Part shown: piece by piece, positions 18,014-27,515 of the stretch
Numbering within the stretch: position 1 is the stretch's first letter
Layout of the letters: each line of letters begins with the position of its first letter
Source: Anaerolinea sp.
GTDB lineage: Bacteria > Chloroflexota > Anaerolineae > Anaerolineales > Anaerolineaceae
Direction: 5' to 3'
Length of the DNA stretch: 64,000 nt
Assembly (NCBI GenBank): GCA_020725865.1
Contig: DYEC01000012.1
Location: forward strand, 1-64,000
Translations under genes and position numbers: made by a program
The notes under the pieces: generated by a model
Databases searched by the model: none
Told to the model about the DNA's origin: nothing
Seen by the model: the letters and a program-made list of their open reading frames with translations, nothing else

Positions 18014-19908
18014 GTATGAAAGGAAAGGCGCATATTTCCAACCGGTATGTTTTGCTGGGGGATATTTTATTGATTGCTGTTTCGATTTTTGGCAGCTATG
18101 TATTGCGTTTAGAACTTGGAGCGGCGTTCTTGCAATATCTTCCATCCGCTTACTGGATGTTGGCTGTGTCGTTACTTGTTAAGCCTTTAATTTATCACTA
18201 CTTTGGCTTATACCGCCGCATCTGGCAGTATGCCAGTATCCATGAACTGAAGCTAATTGTGGCTGCGGTCAGTACCGCCTCTGTTTTTGTTTCCCTGATT
18301 CTCGTAAGTTTGTTCACGCTGGGTGCGTTTAACGGTTTTCCGCGTTCAGTATTAATTATCGACTGGTTATTATCCGTCTTGCTGGTGGGCGGATTAAGGT
18401 TCGCCATGCGTCTGCTGGCTGAGAATGCGGCTGCTGCTTCAGCTATTGCTTTCAGCCGCCCTGTCAAGAAGGGATTGATCGTTGGTGCTGGTGATGCTGG
18501 AGCATTGGTTGTTCGCGAACTCCAGAAAAACCCCCAATTGGGTTTGGTTCCAGTAGGATTTTTGGATGATAATCCAGATAAACAACGCCAGCAGCTTTAC
18601 GGAATACCGGTGGTTGGTATGATTTCGGATCTGGGGCGCATCTTACAAAACATGAGGGTGGATGAGGTTATTATTGCAATTCCGAGTGCTCCGGGACGTG
18701 TGGTGCGCCAGGTTGCTGAGGTATGCCGCCAGAAAGGTGTTCCATTTCGTACGATGCCAGGATTATATGAACTTTTGGGGGGAAAGGTTAGTATCAATCG
18801 CTTAAGGGAAGTGGATATTACAGACCTGTTGCGTCGCGAACCTGTGCGTGTACATGATGATCTGGTTGGTGCTGCTTTGGGTGGGCAAGTTGTTCTGGTC
18901 AGCGGTGCTGGTGGTTCGATTGGACGCGAGTTATGCCGCCAGATTGCGCGCTGGGGCCCTTCGGAATTAATTCTGCTTGGACATGGCGAGAACAGTATTT
19001 TTGAAACGGTGATGGAGTTAAGGGAGAGTTTCCCTTCTCAACAAATGCATCCGGTGATTGCTGATGTCCGCGATTTGTCCCGCCTGCAAATTGTATTTGA
19101 ACGTTATAGACCCTCTGTGGTTTTTCATGCTGCTGCGCACAAACATGTTCCTATGATGGAAATCAATGTCGAAGAGGCTGTCACAAATAATATCTGGGGT
19201 ACCCTTAACATTGTAAAGGTATCCAGCATTCATGATGTGGAGCGCCTCGTGATGATTTCAACCGATAAAGCGGTCCGCCCGGTGAATGTGATGGGTGCAA
19301 CTAAGCGCATTGCCGAACAAATTGTTCTAGACGCGGCTGATCATACGGGCAAGGCTTACTGTGTTGTTCGCTTTGGAAATGTTTTGGGGAGCCGTGGCAG
19401 TGTTGTGCCGTTGTTTAAGCGTCAAATTGCTCGTGGTGGACCGGTAACAATAACCCATCCGGATATGCGGCGGTATTTTATGACGATTCCGGAGGCGGTG
19501 TATCTTGTTTTGCAGGCGGCTGGCATGGGTAAAGGGGGAGAGACGTTTGTTTTGAATATGGGCCAGCAAATTCGAATTCTAGATCTGGCTGAAGACCTGA
19601 TCAGATTATCAGGTCTTGAACCAGGACGCGATATAGAAATTGTCTTTACGGGTGTTCGCCCAGGAGAAAAGCTCAGCGAAGACCTCTGGGATGAGGGGCA
19701 ATCCATCGCTCCCACAACACACCCGGATATCTACCAAGTTGAAGAACAGCAGCTTCTTCGCGGTCAAATGCTTTACACGACCGTGCAAGAACTCTACCGG
19801 TTGGCTCAAGAAGGAGATCCTCAGTCTATTGTGGAGTTACTGGACACTTTGATACCCGAATCGGCAGTACGCAGTACACCACCCCCTGAAATGATGTCCA
19901 TTGACTAA
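18010..19908 (+). CDS. CapD/WbpM-like nucleoside-diphosphate-sugar dehydratase/epimerase
   Basis: A 632-aa membrane protein. Four N-terminal helices come first, then a first Rossmann unit (VGAGDAG, about 157), then an extended SDR domain starting at VSGAGGSIG (about 298). The catalytic region reads STDKAVRPVNVMGATK: the usual YxxxK tyrosine is replaced by Met, as in the UDP-GlcNAc 4,6-dehydratases WbpM/PglF. It probably makes a 4-keto-6-deoxy sugar precursor for the polysaccharide started by the upstream transferase. It starts as ATGA over the previous stop and ends as TAATG over the next start, so the cluster is tightly coupled. Confidence 0.92.
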   Translation: MSMKGKAHISNRYVLLGDILLIAVSIFGSYVLRLELGAAFLQYLPSAYWMLAVSLLVKPLIYHYFGLYRRIWQYASIHELKLIVAAVSTASVFVSLILVSLFTLGAFNGFPRSVLIIDWLLSVLLVGGLRFAMRLLAENAAAASAIAFSRPVKKGLIVGAGDAGALVVRELQKNPQLGLVPVGFLDDNPDKQRQQLYGIPVVGMISDLGRILQNMRVDEVIIAIPSAPGRVVRQVAEVCRQKGVPFRTMPGLYELLGGKVSINRLREVDITDLLRREPVRVHDDLVGAALGGQVVLVSGAGGSIGRELCRQIARWGPSELILLGHGENSIFETVMELRESFPSQQMHPVIADVRDLSRLQIVFERYRPSVVFHAAAHKHVPMMEINVEEAVTNNIWGTLNIVKVSSIHDVERLVMISTDKAVRPVNVMGATKRIAEQIVLDAADHTGKAYCVVRFGNVLGSRGSVVPLFKRQIARGGPVTITHPDMRRYFMTIPEAVYLVLQAAGMGKGGETFVLNMGQQIRILDLAEDLIRLSGLEPGRDIEIVFTGVRPGEKLSEDLWDEGQSIAPTTHPDIYQVEEQQLLRGQMLYTTVQELYRLAQEGDPQSIVELLDTLIPESAVRSTPPPEMMSID

Positions 19909-20906
19909 TGACAATTTTGTCAAAACCGGAATGGGATTGTTATATTCAGCTACACCCGGAAGCTCATTTACTGCAGAATGGGGAGTGGGGCGAGCTGAAG
20001 GTGGGTTTTGGCTGGGATGTTGCTCGAGTGAAGAGCGAATTGGGTGCTGGCGCTCAAATCCTTTTTCGCAGGCTGCCTGGCGGATTAAGTTTCGGCTATA
20101 TCCCGAAAGGTCCAATTGGTACTGGCTGGGATAATTTATGGTATGAGGTTGATCGACTTTGCATTCAAAAACGATCAGTTTTTCTCAAGGTAGAGCCAGA
20201 TGCATGGGAACCTGTCTCATCAGAGATAAAAGCCGAACTGCCAGGGTTTATTCCTGGTATCAGTGTTCAACCCCGTCGAACTCTATTGATCAGTCTGGAA
20301 GGCGGTGAGGAAGACTGGCTAATGCGAATGGGGCAGAAAACCCGCTATAATATTCGTTTGGCACAAAAAAAGGGGGTTCGGGTTGAGCAATCTGATGATG
20401 TTGAGGATTTCTATCAGCTAATGAAACAAACAGGTGAGCGAGATAATTTTGGGGTACACAGCCGCGAATACTATCAGCGCGCTTTTGAGTTGTTTGTGAA
20501 AAAGGAACAATGTGTACTTCTCTTTGCCCGATATGAAAAAAAACTTTTGGCGGCATTGATGGCGTTTGCTTCTGGTTCGAGAGCCTGGTATTTTTATGGT
20601 GCCTCCGGTGACCTGGAGCGGCAACGGATGCCCGCATATCTTCTTCAGTGGGAAGCGATGCGTTGGGCAGCCAGAAGAGGGTGTTTGAGTTATGACCTAT
20701 GGGGGGTTCCGGATTATGATGAGGATGAGTTGGAAAGCCAGTTTACCAGACGTTCGGATGGGTTATGGGGAGTATACCGTTTTAAGCGCGGTTTTGGGGG
20801 CGAGTTATTGCGTTCGGTTGGCGCGTGGGACCGGGTTTACAAGCCTGGGTTATATCGCTTTTATCTGTGGTGGCTGAAGCGAACCGGACGTTTGTCCGGT
20901 GGCTAG
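19908..20906 (+). CDS. FemAB-like aminoacyl/acyl transferase, copy 1
   Basis: A 332-aa protein with two GNAT-like halves of the FemX/FemAB type. Recognisable parts are HPEAHLLQNGEWGEL at the start, KTRYNIRLAQKKGV in the middle and YLLQWEAMRWAARRG...YDLWGVPD near the end. FemAB proteins transfer amino acids from aminoacyl-tRNA to peptidoglycan interpeptides, and related proteins occur in exopolysaccharide loci. In this setting it may modify the polysaccharide or its protein carrier. It begins inside the TAATG shared with the previous gene. Confidence 0.85.
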   Translation: MTILSKPEWDCYIQLHPEAHLLQNGEWGELKVGFGWDVARVKSELGAGAQILFRRLPGGLSFGYIPKGPIGTGWDNLWYEVDRLCIQKRSVFLKVEPDAWEPVSSEIKAELPGFIPGISVQPRRTLLISLEGGEEDWLMRMGQKTRYNIRLAQKKGVRVEQSDDVEDFYQLMKQTGERDNFGVHSREYYQRAFELFVKKEQCVLLFARYEKKLLAALMAFASGSRAWYFYGASGDLERQRMPAYLLQWEAMRWAARRGCLSYDLWGVPDYDEDELESQFTRRSDGLWGVYRFKRGFGGELLRSVGAWDRVYKPGLYRFYLWWLKRTGRLSGG

Positions 20907-20981
20907 GCTTGGTATCTGTGTGGGCTGAAATTGCCTTTGGATTGAGTTAATTATGTTTCGGTGGATTGGAATCAAAAGATA

Positions 20982-22085
20982 ATGTTCGATGGAGCGACGT
21001 GGGATCAACTCATAGCCCAGTTTCCTGAGGCACACTTTTTACAAACGTGGGAGTGGGGATTGGTTAAGCAGACTGTTGGCTGGGAAGCTTTGCCGCATGT
21101 TTGGCAAGATGAAACAGGGCAATTAAGGGGAGCCGCTCTGGTCTTACGACGTAGTCTCAGGATTCGAGGGATAGATACAGGTGCATGTGTTCTGTATGTG
21201 CCACGTGGACCTCTCTTGAATTGGGGAGATTCGTTCTGGCGCAGGAAGATTTTGAGTGATTTGCAAAATCTTGCTCACAGGATGGGTGCGATTTTTATTA
21301 AGATTGACCCTGAGGTAATTACTGGCAGAGGTGTTCCCGGAACGCTGTCCTTTACTGAAGAACCAGTGGGCAAGGAAGTAACCCAAGATCTAAGCGAGAT
21401 GGGTTGGATTTTTTCTCGCGAACAGATTCAATTCGCGAATACCATTTGGATTGATCTCACAGAGCCTGAAGAAGTCCGGTTAGTTCGTATGAAACAGAAA
21501 ACGCGCTATAACCTGCGGCTGGCTCAGCGTAAAGGTGTAATTATCCGGGAGGGTGGCCAAAACGATATACCGCTTCTTTATAAGATGTACGCCGAGACTT
21601 CTATACGAGATGGGTTTGTGATTCGCCCCGAGTCTTATTATCAGTTAGTGTGGCAAACTTTTCTTGAAGGAGGAAAAGCCTCCATCCTAATTGCAGAAAT
21701 TGAAGGTGAGGCAGCGGCAGCGATCGTGATGTTTCATTTTGCAGGAAAGGCGTGGTTTTTTTATGGTATGTCGCGCAATCTTCACCGGGAAAAGATGCCG
21801 GGCTATTTATTACAATGGGAAGCCATGCGGACTGCCAAACGGTTGGGGTGTAGTATCTATGACATGTGGGGAGCGCCAACCGAGTTTTCACCGGATGACC
21901 CGCTGTGGAATGTTTACCGCTTTAAAGAGGGGTTTGGCGGTGAAATAATTCATACAATTGGCGCATGGGATTTTCCGGTGCGTTCTCGGCTATACCGTTT
22001 TTACACGCAAACATTACCACATGTTCTAAACCTTATGCGGCAGAGAGGAAGAATCAGGGTAAAACAACAAGTGGAGGCTTTTTAA
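20982..22085 (+). CDS. FemAB-like aminoacyl/acyl transferase, copy 2
   Basis: A 367-aa paralogue of the preceding gene sharing the same landmarks: FPEAHFLQTWEWG, KTRYNLRLAQRKGV, YLLQWEAMRTAKRLG and YDMWGAP. Two successive FemAB proteins suggest two sequential additions, as FemA and FemB do in staphylococci, but the products here are unknown. The start is uncertain: a GTG at 20961 is in frame, while ATG 20982 aligns better with copy 1. No clear ribosome-binding site precedes either. The gene ends 10 bp from the convergent kinase gene. Confidence 0.82.
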   Translation: MFDGATWDQLIAQFPEAHFLQTWEWGLVKQTVGWEALPHVWQDETGQLRGAALVLRRSLRIRGIDTGACVLYVPRGPLLNWGDSFWRRKILSDLQNLAHRMGAIFIKIDPEVITGRGVPGTLSFTEEPVGKEVTQDLSEMGWIFSREQIQFANTIWIDLTEPEEVRLVRMKQKTRYNLRLAQRKGVIIREGGQNDIPLLYKMYAETSIRDGFVIRPESYYQLVWQTFLEGGKASILIAEIEGEAAAAIVMFHFAGKAWFFYGMSRNLHREKMPGYLLQWEAMRTAKRLGCSIYDMWGAPTEFSPDDPLWNVYRFKEGFGGEIIHTIGAWDFPVRSRLYRFYTQTLPHVLNLMRQRGRIRVKQQVEAF

Positions 22086-22094
22086 CCTCAGAGG

Positions 22095-24230
22095 TTAAGG
22101 CTTAACCGGTGGCCGCCAAACCGGGTTGAAATCTAAAGCTGGATCGGTAGTAAGACGGGTTAATTTACCTCCTGATACCAGCATATAGTAAATATCGCTA
22201 TTATTGTTGTCCTTGTGCTCAAAAAGAAGCCATTTATCATCAAATGAGAAAACAGGGTCGTAATTATATTGGATGTCCGATAGCTTAACTTCTGGTAAGC
22301 TGACACCGCCGAGTTGTTTTGAGACTAAATAAGCATGATTTCCAAGTATAAAAACAATCAATTTTCCGTTGTGAGCCCAAGTGGGCATATAGGTAAGGCC
22401 ACTATTAAAATTGGCAAACTCACGTGGATTTGACCCATCTGCATTCATGGTCCAGACCTGATAATTGCCAAGCCGGGTAGTTTCAAAAGCAATTTTTGTG
22501 CTATCTGCGGACCAGGCAGGGCGGCGGTCATGGCTTGTTGGACTCGAAAGCCTACTGACAGAGTTATCGGCAAGATTGTAAAGATAGATATGCGGAATTC
22601 CATCGCGCAATGATGTAAAGGCTATGGTATTTCCATCCGGAGACCACGCCGGGTCATAGTCACCACCTGGAACTGTGATCAATGGATTGAGTCCACTGCC
22701 ATCTGCGTTGACCACAAACAACCCCGAACCTTTATAGGTTTCACTTTTTTCCGTGCAGGGTGATGTAAAAACCAGCCGCATTCCATCCGGTGACCAGTCA
22801 GGTTGACAGGCGCCGTCCGGGAAATTGGTCAATTGTTGCTCGTCACTGCCATCCAAACTTAATAAATAGATTTGAGGGATGCCACTTTTATTCGATGCAT
22901 AAGCGATTTGACCCGCCCCGCTCCCGACCGGAGTAGCAGCCGGGGTAAAAGTCTGTGTTGGTTCGGTGGTAAGGGTTAGGGTTGGTGCTGGGGTGGGTGT
23001 GTCTTGTGAGGGAGGTTGAGCGTCTGTTGTTTTCTCGGTTACCGGTGGGTTGGTGGGGGAAAGGACAAGTGCCGATGTTGGGGTTTTTGATGATAGGGAG
23101 ATCAGATTATTACCAAGCAAAACAAAGCCCGCCACCAGACAAATACCTGTCACCAAGATTCCACCAAGTGCTAATAGAATGGCGGTTGGTTTTTTGGTTG
23201 CTTGGGGTCGAGAGGGAAGCGGAGCCGCGCCAACCTGATATGGCGGAACGGGAGTCTGGGCTGGTTGGTTTACTGATTCGGTGGGCTGAACGAATGGACT
23301 GGTGACAGGTTTGGGTTTGGAGGGTGGTGCTTCAACGGATGGGGTATGAGATGGTTGGGTGGTTACTTGATAACCGGGTTTTGCAGCAGCGGTTTTGGTG
23401 TTTTCCAGCGGTTTTGTTTGGAATGCTGAACTAGCTTCAATTAGAGCATTTTTAAATTCTTCCGCGCTTGCGAAGCGATCATCTGGCTGAATTGCCATTG
23501 CTTTTTCGATTACCTGAGCCGTTAACGCGGAAACATCCGGGCAATGTTGGCGCACAGGGGTAAGGGTTGCCTGTCCTACTGCCCGAGCCAGACCATCTTC
23601 GGGGACATGCCCGGTGAGCGCCGTGTATAATGTAGCACCCAGGGAATAGATATCCGATAGAGGTACGGTACCCTGACCGTATTGCTCGGGAGGTGCAAAG
23701 CCAGGGGTAAGTGCTTGAGCGCCTGTTGTGGTAGCCTGCCCAGCCTGACTGTATTTTGCCAAGCCAAAATCCACCAAGAATATTTGACCATTAGGAGTTA
23801 TTTTAATGTTTCCAGGTTTAATGTCCCTATGGACAATAGGAGGGTGCCTGGAGTGCAGGTATGACAGCGCATCGCAGATAGTTATACCAATTGTTAGCAC
23901 GGACTGTTCAGGTAATTTTTTTTGTCGTTCGAGTAATTGGCGCAAATCCTCGCCCTCAATGTAATCCATGACAAGATATTGCCTGTTATCCGGCATTACG
24001 AAGTGATCGGTCACTCTCGGCAGGTTGGGGTGTCGAAGCCCAGCCAGCATAGTCGCTTCGCGTTTGAATTGTCGGGAGGATTCCTCTGTTGAGAAAAGGT
24101 TTTCCTTGATTGCGACCCGAACACCAAGACTTTCATCGATAGCATCATAAATAGCACCCATTCCCCCATGCGCAATAACCCGCTCAATTCTGTAGCGATT
24201 GTTCAGTAAAAATCCCGCATCAAGTGTCAT
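22095..24230 (-). CDS. Membrane Ser/Thr protein kinase with PD40/TolB-like sensor domain
   Basis: A 711-aa receptor kinase. The N-terminal Hanks-type kinase (about 10-270) has glycine loop HGGMGAIYDA, catalytic Lys in VAIKENLF, HRDIKPGN and DFGLAK, all intact. A Pro/Thr-rich juxtamembrane stretch leads to one transmembrane helix (about 350-375) and a Thr/Pro linker. Outside the cell is a beta-propeller of PD40 repeats, seen as repeated WSPDG motifs. ATG 24230 is preferred to the upstream TTG at 24242. It lies 25 bp behind its paralogue on the same strand. It presumably senses an envelope or extracellular ligand. Confidence 0.93.
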   Translation of the reverse strand: MTLDAGFLLNNRYRIERVIAHGGMGAIYDAIDESLGVRVAIKENLFSTEESSRQFKREATMLAGLRHPNLPRVTDHFVMPDNRQYLVMDYIEGEDLRQLLERQKKLPEQSVLTIGITICDALSYLHSRHPPIVHRDIKPGNIKITPNGQIFLVDFGLAKYSQAGQATTTGAQALTPGFAPPEQYGQGTVPLSDIYSLGATLYTALTGHVPEDGLARAVGQATLTPVRQHCPDVSALTAQVIEKAMAIQPDDRFASAEEFKNALIEASSAFQTKPLENTKTAAAKPGYQVTTQPSHTPSVEAPPSKPKPVTSPFVQPTESVNQPAQTPVPPYQVGAAPLPSRPQATKKPTAILLALGGILVTGICLVAGFVLLGNNLISLSSKTPTSALVLSPTNPPVTEKTTDAQPPSQDTPTPAPTLTLTTEPTQTFTPAATPVGSGAGQIAYASNKSGIPQIYLLSLDGSDEQQLTNFPDGACQPDWSPDGMRLVFTSPCTEKSETYKGSGLFVVNADGSGLNPLITVPGGDYDPAWSPDGNTIAFTSLRDGIPHIYLYNLADNSVSRLSSPTSHDRRPAWSADSTKIAFETTRLGNYQVWTMNADGSNPREFANFNSGLTYMPTWAHNGKLIVFILGNHAYLVSKQLGGVSLPEVKLSDIQYNYDPVFSFDDKWLLFEHKDNNNSDIYYMLVSGGKLTRLTTDPALDFNPVWRPPVKP

Positions 24231-24255
24231 TACCCACCCCAATTAAGATTTTCTA

Positions 24256-26358
24256 TTATTTGATCAACGGTCGCCAAACAGGGTTGAAATCTATTGCGGG
24301 GTCCGTGGTCAAACGAAGCAGATTATCGCCGTTAATATCCATTCGATAAATGTCGTGGTTATTTCCATCTGGCCAGCCCTCAAATATGATCCACTGCATG
24401 TCGGGTGACAGGCGCGCCTGTGCAACAGGACCAGGGTCTACTTTGCCAGCGGGTGGAATACGAAATTCTTTGCCGGTTCCGCGATCTTCGTAACTGGTCT
24501 TTAATAGCCACGGTAAAAACAGGTCGATTTTTGTTCGACCAAAGAGGATAAATTTTCCATCGGATGACCAGTCTGGCCAAAAATCATTGACATCCCCGCT
24601 ACTGCTAAATTGTTCAATCGTTTGACCGTTATCTGAAATAAGCCAGATGTGATAGTAATAGGTGGCTTTGCGTGCAACTGCTAGTAATTTGTAGGTAGGG
24701 CTCCAGGCAGGATGCATATCCGGATAGCGGCTATCAGAAAGTTCCGCCAGAGTGCCATCCTCGAAGTTATACACAAAAATGTGTGCCACTTGATTGCGTG
24801 AAGATGTGAATGCAATTCGTTTCCCATCTGGTGACCAGGCTGGGTCATAGTCTCCGCCTGTGCTGACCGGCAATAGAGTGGTGGATTGGGATTCGGTGTC
24901 CAAAACATAGATTTTTGCGTCCGGGTAGCTATTGTTTTTAGGGTTACATGGTGAGATGAAAGCCAATTTTTTACCATCCGGTGACCAGTTGGGCTGGCAC
25001 GCTCCTTCAGGAACGTTGGTGAGTTGGCGTTGATTGCTGCCATCAGCATTCATGATATGGATTTGAAAATTTCCCGTGCGCTTTGAAACGAAAGCAACTT
25101 CCCCCGTTCCTCCACCCACCTGACCGGCTACAACGGGTATTGTGGCAGTGAGGGTGGGCATGATTGGCGTTGATGTATTCATAGGGGTAGTCGTTATAGC
25201 GTCAAAAGGTGTTGGCTCTAAAGTTGCAGTTTCTGAGACAGCTATAACTTCCTGAGTTGAGGTGGAAACAACCGTTGGGGAGGCTACGGTAGGAGTAAAG
25301 AAAAGATGATATATGGTAGCCGAAAAATTTGGCCAATAGATTGCGGCTCCAACAGCTAAAGTTAAGAGGGCGAGAATAAGAATTGGCGCGAATATTCTGC
25401 GCGGTCTTGTGTGATTAGGTTGTTTTGAATACCCGACTGGAGAGAACTCTTCCTCTAACTCACCGTCGGTGTGTCTGCTACTATGGGATTCGGAGTCCTG
25501 CGGTGGAGGGCTGATCCGATAACGCGGTGCTGTAAGTTGCTCTAGACGATGACCGCTGACTTCAATTAGGGCTTTCTTGAATTCTTCAGCGGTTTGGTAT
25601 CGCTCCTCCGGCTCTATAGCGAGCGATTTCTCTATTACAGCAGCTAACCGGCGTTCGATCTTTGGTTGAAGCTGGCGAATACTGGTCAGCTCTGCTTTTC
25701 CGGTAGCTCTTGCCAGACCATCTTCAGGGATAATGCCGGTCAACGCAGCGTAAAGCGTGGCACCTAGTGAATACACATCCGTACGGGCATCTGTTCTTGC
25801 CGTTCCGTATTGTTCGGGTGGGGAGTAACCTGGCGTCATTGCGCGGGCGCCGGTTGTTGTTGCCTGACTCCCTCGCATGACTTTTGCAAGGCCAAAATCC
25901 ACCAAGGCTATTTCGCCTTCCGGAGTGATTTTAATATTGCCGGGTTTTATGTCTCTGTGAATGATTGGCGGTGTACGACTGTGGAGGTAGGATAGAGCTT
26001 CACAGATGGCGACGCCGATCAGAATGACTTCTTGTTCAGGGACCGTGTTCACCCGCTCAATCCTTTGCCGCAGGTCCTCTCCATCAATGTAATCCATGAC
26101 AAGATATTGCCCTTGTCCTGGGATAGAGAAGTAGTCAGCTACTCGAGGCAAATTAGGATGCCGAAGACCAGCCAGGATGGCAGCTTCGCGCTTGAATTGT
26201 CGGGAGTAATCTTCGCTCAGGAATAAGTTTTCTTTTACTGCAACAGAAATTTCGAGATGCTCATCTATGGCGCGGTAAACAGCCCCCATCCCACCCTGTC
26301 CAAGGATGGATATAATACGATATCGCTCATTCAGAAGCGTTCCAGGCGTTAATGCCAT
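24256..26358 (-). CDS. Membrane Ser/Thr protein kinase with PD40/TolB-like sensor domain, paralogue
   Basis: A 700-aa protein with the same architecture as the next gene: Hanks kinase (glycine loop GQGGMGAVYRA, VAVKENLF, HRDIKPGN, DFGLAK), juxtamembrane segment, a transmembrane helix near 335-355, a Thr-rich linker and an extracytoplasmic PD40 propeller with five or so WSPDG-type repeats. It is the first of the pair in transcription order. The kinase halves are much more alike than the linkers, as expected after tandem duplication and sensor divergence. Confidence 0.93.
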   Translation of the reverse strand: MALTPGTLLNERYRIISILGQGGMGAVYRAIDEHLEISVAVKENLFLSEDYSRQFKREAAILAGLRHPNLPRVADYFSIPGQGQYLVMDYIDGEDLRQRIERVNTVPEQEVILIGVAICEALSYLHSRTPPIIHRDIKPGNIKITPEGEIALVDFGLAKVMRGSQATTTGARAMTPGYSPPEQYGTARTDARTDVYSLGATLYAALTGIIPEDGLARATGKAELTSIRQLQPKIERRLAAVIEKSLAIEPEERYQTAEEFKKALIEVSGHRLEQLTAPRYRISPPPQDSESHSSRHTDGELEEEFSPVGYSKQPNHTRPRRIFAPILILALLTLAVGAAIYWPNFSATIYHLFFTPTVASPTVVSTSTQEVIAVSETATLEPTPFDAITTTPMNTSTPIMPTLTATIPVVAGQVGGGTGEVAFVSKRTGNFQIHIMNADGSNQRQLTNVPEGACQPNWSPDGKKLAFISPCNPKNNSYPDAKIYVLDTESQSTTLLPVSTGGDYDPAWSPDGKRIAFTSSRNQVAHIFVYNFEDGTLAELSDSRYPDMHPAWSPTYKLLAVARKATYYYHIWLISDNGQTIEQFSSSGDVNDFWPDWSSDGKFILFGRTKIDLFLPWLLKTSYEDRGTGKEFRIPPAGKVDPGPVAQARLSPDMQWIIFEGWPDGNNHDIYRMDINGDNLLRLTTDPAIDFNPVWRPLIK

Positions 26359-26439
26359 CTTGTGGAAATCTTTCCTTAATCAAACATTCTAATTTTAACC
26401 CAACTTGAAGGTTATGCAAAACGAAAAACGTTAAAGACA

Positions 26440-26448
26440 TGCTATAAT
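26440..26448 (+). promoter_or_regulatory. extended -10 promoter
   Basis: TGC-TATAAT (TG at 26440-26441, TATAAT at 26443-26448) is a perfect -10 with the extended TGn motif and no recognisable -35. It lies 44 bp before the start of the Thr/Pro-rich membrane protein, within the 133-bp divergent spacer that also serves the kinase genes on the other strand. Confidence 0.55.
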
Positions 26449-26491
26449 CCCAACAGCTTTCAAAATTGTTAATACCCGAGATCATTTCAGG

Positions 26492-27502
26492 ATGAACCTG
26501 GATATTCATACTGGAATTGTAACTGCATTTTGGCTTTCTTTGGTTGGGGTGCTTATCAGCCTGATATTGGGGGTACGGTTTATTCGCGCGGGGCGGCGAC
26601 TGTTGTATTTTCGAAAAAGACGCGAATTAATTGTACAGGGATGGCGTTTGTTGTTGACAGCAATTGGGCTGGGAATGGCTGCTTTGTTTCTCGATCGTTA
26701 TGCAGAACCAACCGTTTACCAGTTTTTTCCTCCATCACCCACTATTACTGCTACACCGACCATTACCCTTACACCAACAATCTCGCTTACTCCCACCATT
26801 TCGTTAACACCGACAATTACCGATACGCCTGCTGTGACCAACACTCCACAGGTTCCTGTACTGATCGAAACGCAATTCACCAGCCTGGTTACTCCAAATC
26901 CAGATTCGGTTTTTAGTCCATTGCAGTTTTCTCTTAAGATTGAAGATGTTCAACCTGTAAATCCTGCCACTGAGTTTTCAAACCCAATTGTAGGAATTTA
27001 TGGAACTTTTGGATATAACAACATGCTACCAGGGTCACAATGGACGGCTTTGTGGTATCGAGTAGATGATGGCGCATTAGTTTGTTACGAAACCAAACCT
27101 TGGGATGGCAGCACAGGTGGTTATGGGTATACAGAATGTTTTCCGTCATCTGATCAGTGGTTGCCCGGTGAGTATGAAGTTCAGATCTTTGTGGGAAAAA
27201 TGTGGATTGTGAGTGGGCGTTTTACAGTCACTGGGCGACCCCCAAAGCCTAGTGCAACACCCATTCCGACCCGCACACCCACAGCGACTTTTACGGCATC
27301 TCCCAGCCGGACACTCACACTCTCGCCGACACCTGAACCGCCAACCTTGACGCCTTCTCCTCGTCCAAGTCTGACGCCAAGTTTTACTCTGCAACCGACC
27401 AACACGCCCTCACCAACACGTACCGCTTTACCTTCTCCGACTCCCACACAAACCTTCACCCGCCGCCCAACGGATACCCGCTGGCCAACACCGACTTATT
27501 AA
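26492..27502 (+). CDS. Thr/Pro-rich membrane-anchored protein of unknown function
   Basis: A 336-aa protein. Two N-terminal hydrophobic segments (about 12-30 and 50-67) flank a basic cytoplasmic loop. The first linker is a near-perfect octapeptide-like repeat of TPTI(T/S)L units (about 85-115). A globular beta-rich domain (about 125-250, with WTALWYRVDD and CYETKPWDG) is followed by a long Ser/Thr/Pro tail to the end. The fold is not recognised. The layout resembles a surface domain held away from the membrane by stiff linkers, possibly glycosylated. It is divergent from the kinase pair and convergent with psuG (13-bp gap). Confidence 0.8.
   Translation: MNLDIHTGIVTAFWLSLVGVLISLILGVRFIRAGRRLLYFRKRRELIVQGWRLLLTAIGLGMAALFLDRYAEPTVYQFFPPSPTITATPTITLTPTISLTPTISLTPTITDTPAVTNTPQVPVLIETQFTSLVTPNPDSVFSPLQFSLKIEDVQPVNPATEFSNPIVGIYGTFGYNNMLPGSQWTALWYRVDDGALVCYETKPWDGSTGGYGYTECFPSSDQWLPGEYEVQIFVGKMWIVSGRFTVTGRPPKPSATPIPTRTPTATFTASPSRTLTLSPTPEPPTLTPSPRPSLTPSFTLQPTNTPSPTRTALPSPTPTQTFTRRPTDTRWPTPTY
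26748..26832 (+). repeat. degenerate tandem repeat coding for TPTI-type units
   Basis: Four successive 24-nt units of the form ACACC(A/G)AC(C/A)AT(T/C)... encode the repeated TPTI-x-L linker. The DNA copies differ at many third positions, so selection acts on the protein sequence, not on recent DNA duplication. This is not a CRISPR array, as there are no spacers. Confidence 0.7.
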
Positions 27503-27515
27503 GTGAGTGTGGAGG

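Noticed and set aside
15582-22085. Horizontal transfer of the polysaccharide cluster
   Set aside because: No change in composition, flanking repeats, tRNA or integrase was noticed.
26748-26832. Short regular repeats as a possible CRISPR array
   Set aside because: The units are contiguous, in frame, without spacers, and encode a Thr/Pro linker.
27181-27459. Gly/Val-rich minus-strand frame
   Set aside because: It is the antisense of the Thr/Pro-rich tail; repetitive codons keep both strands open.
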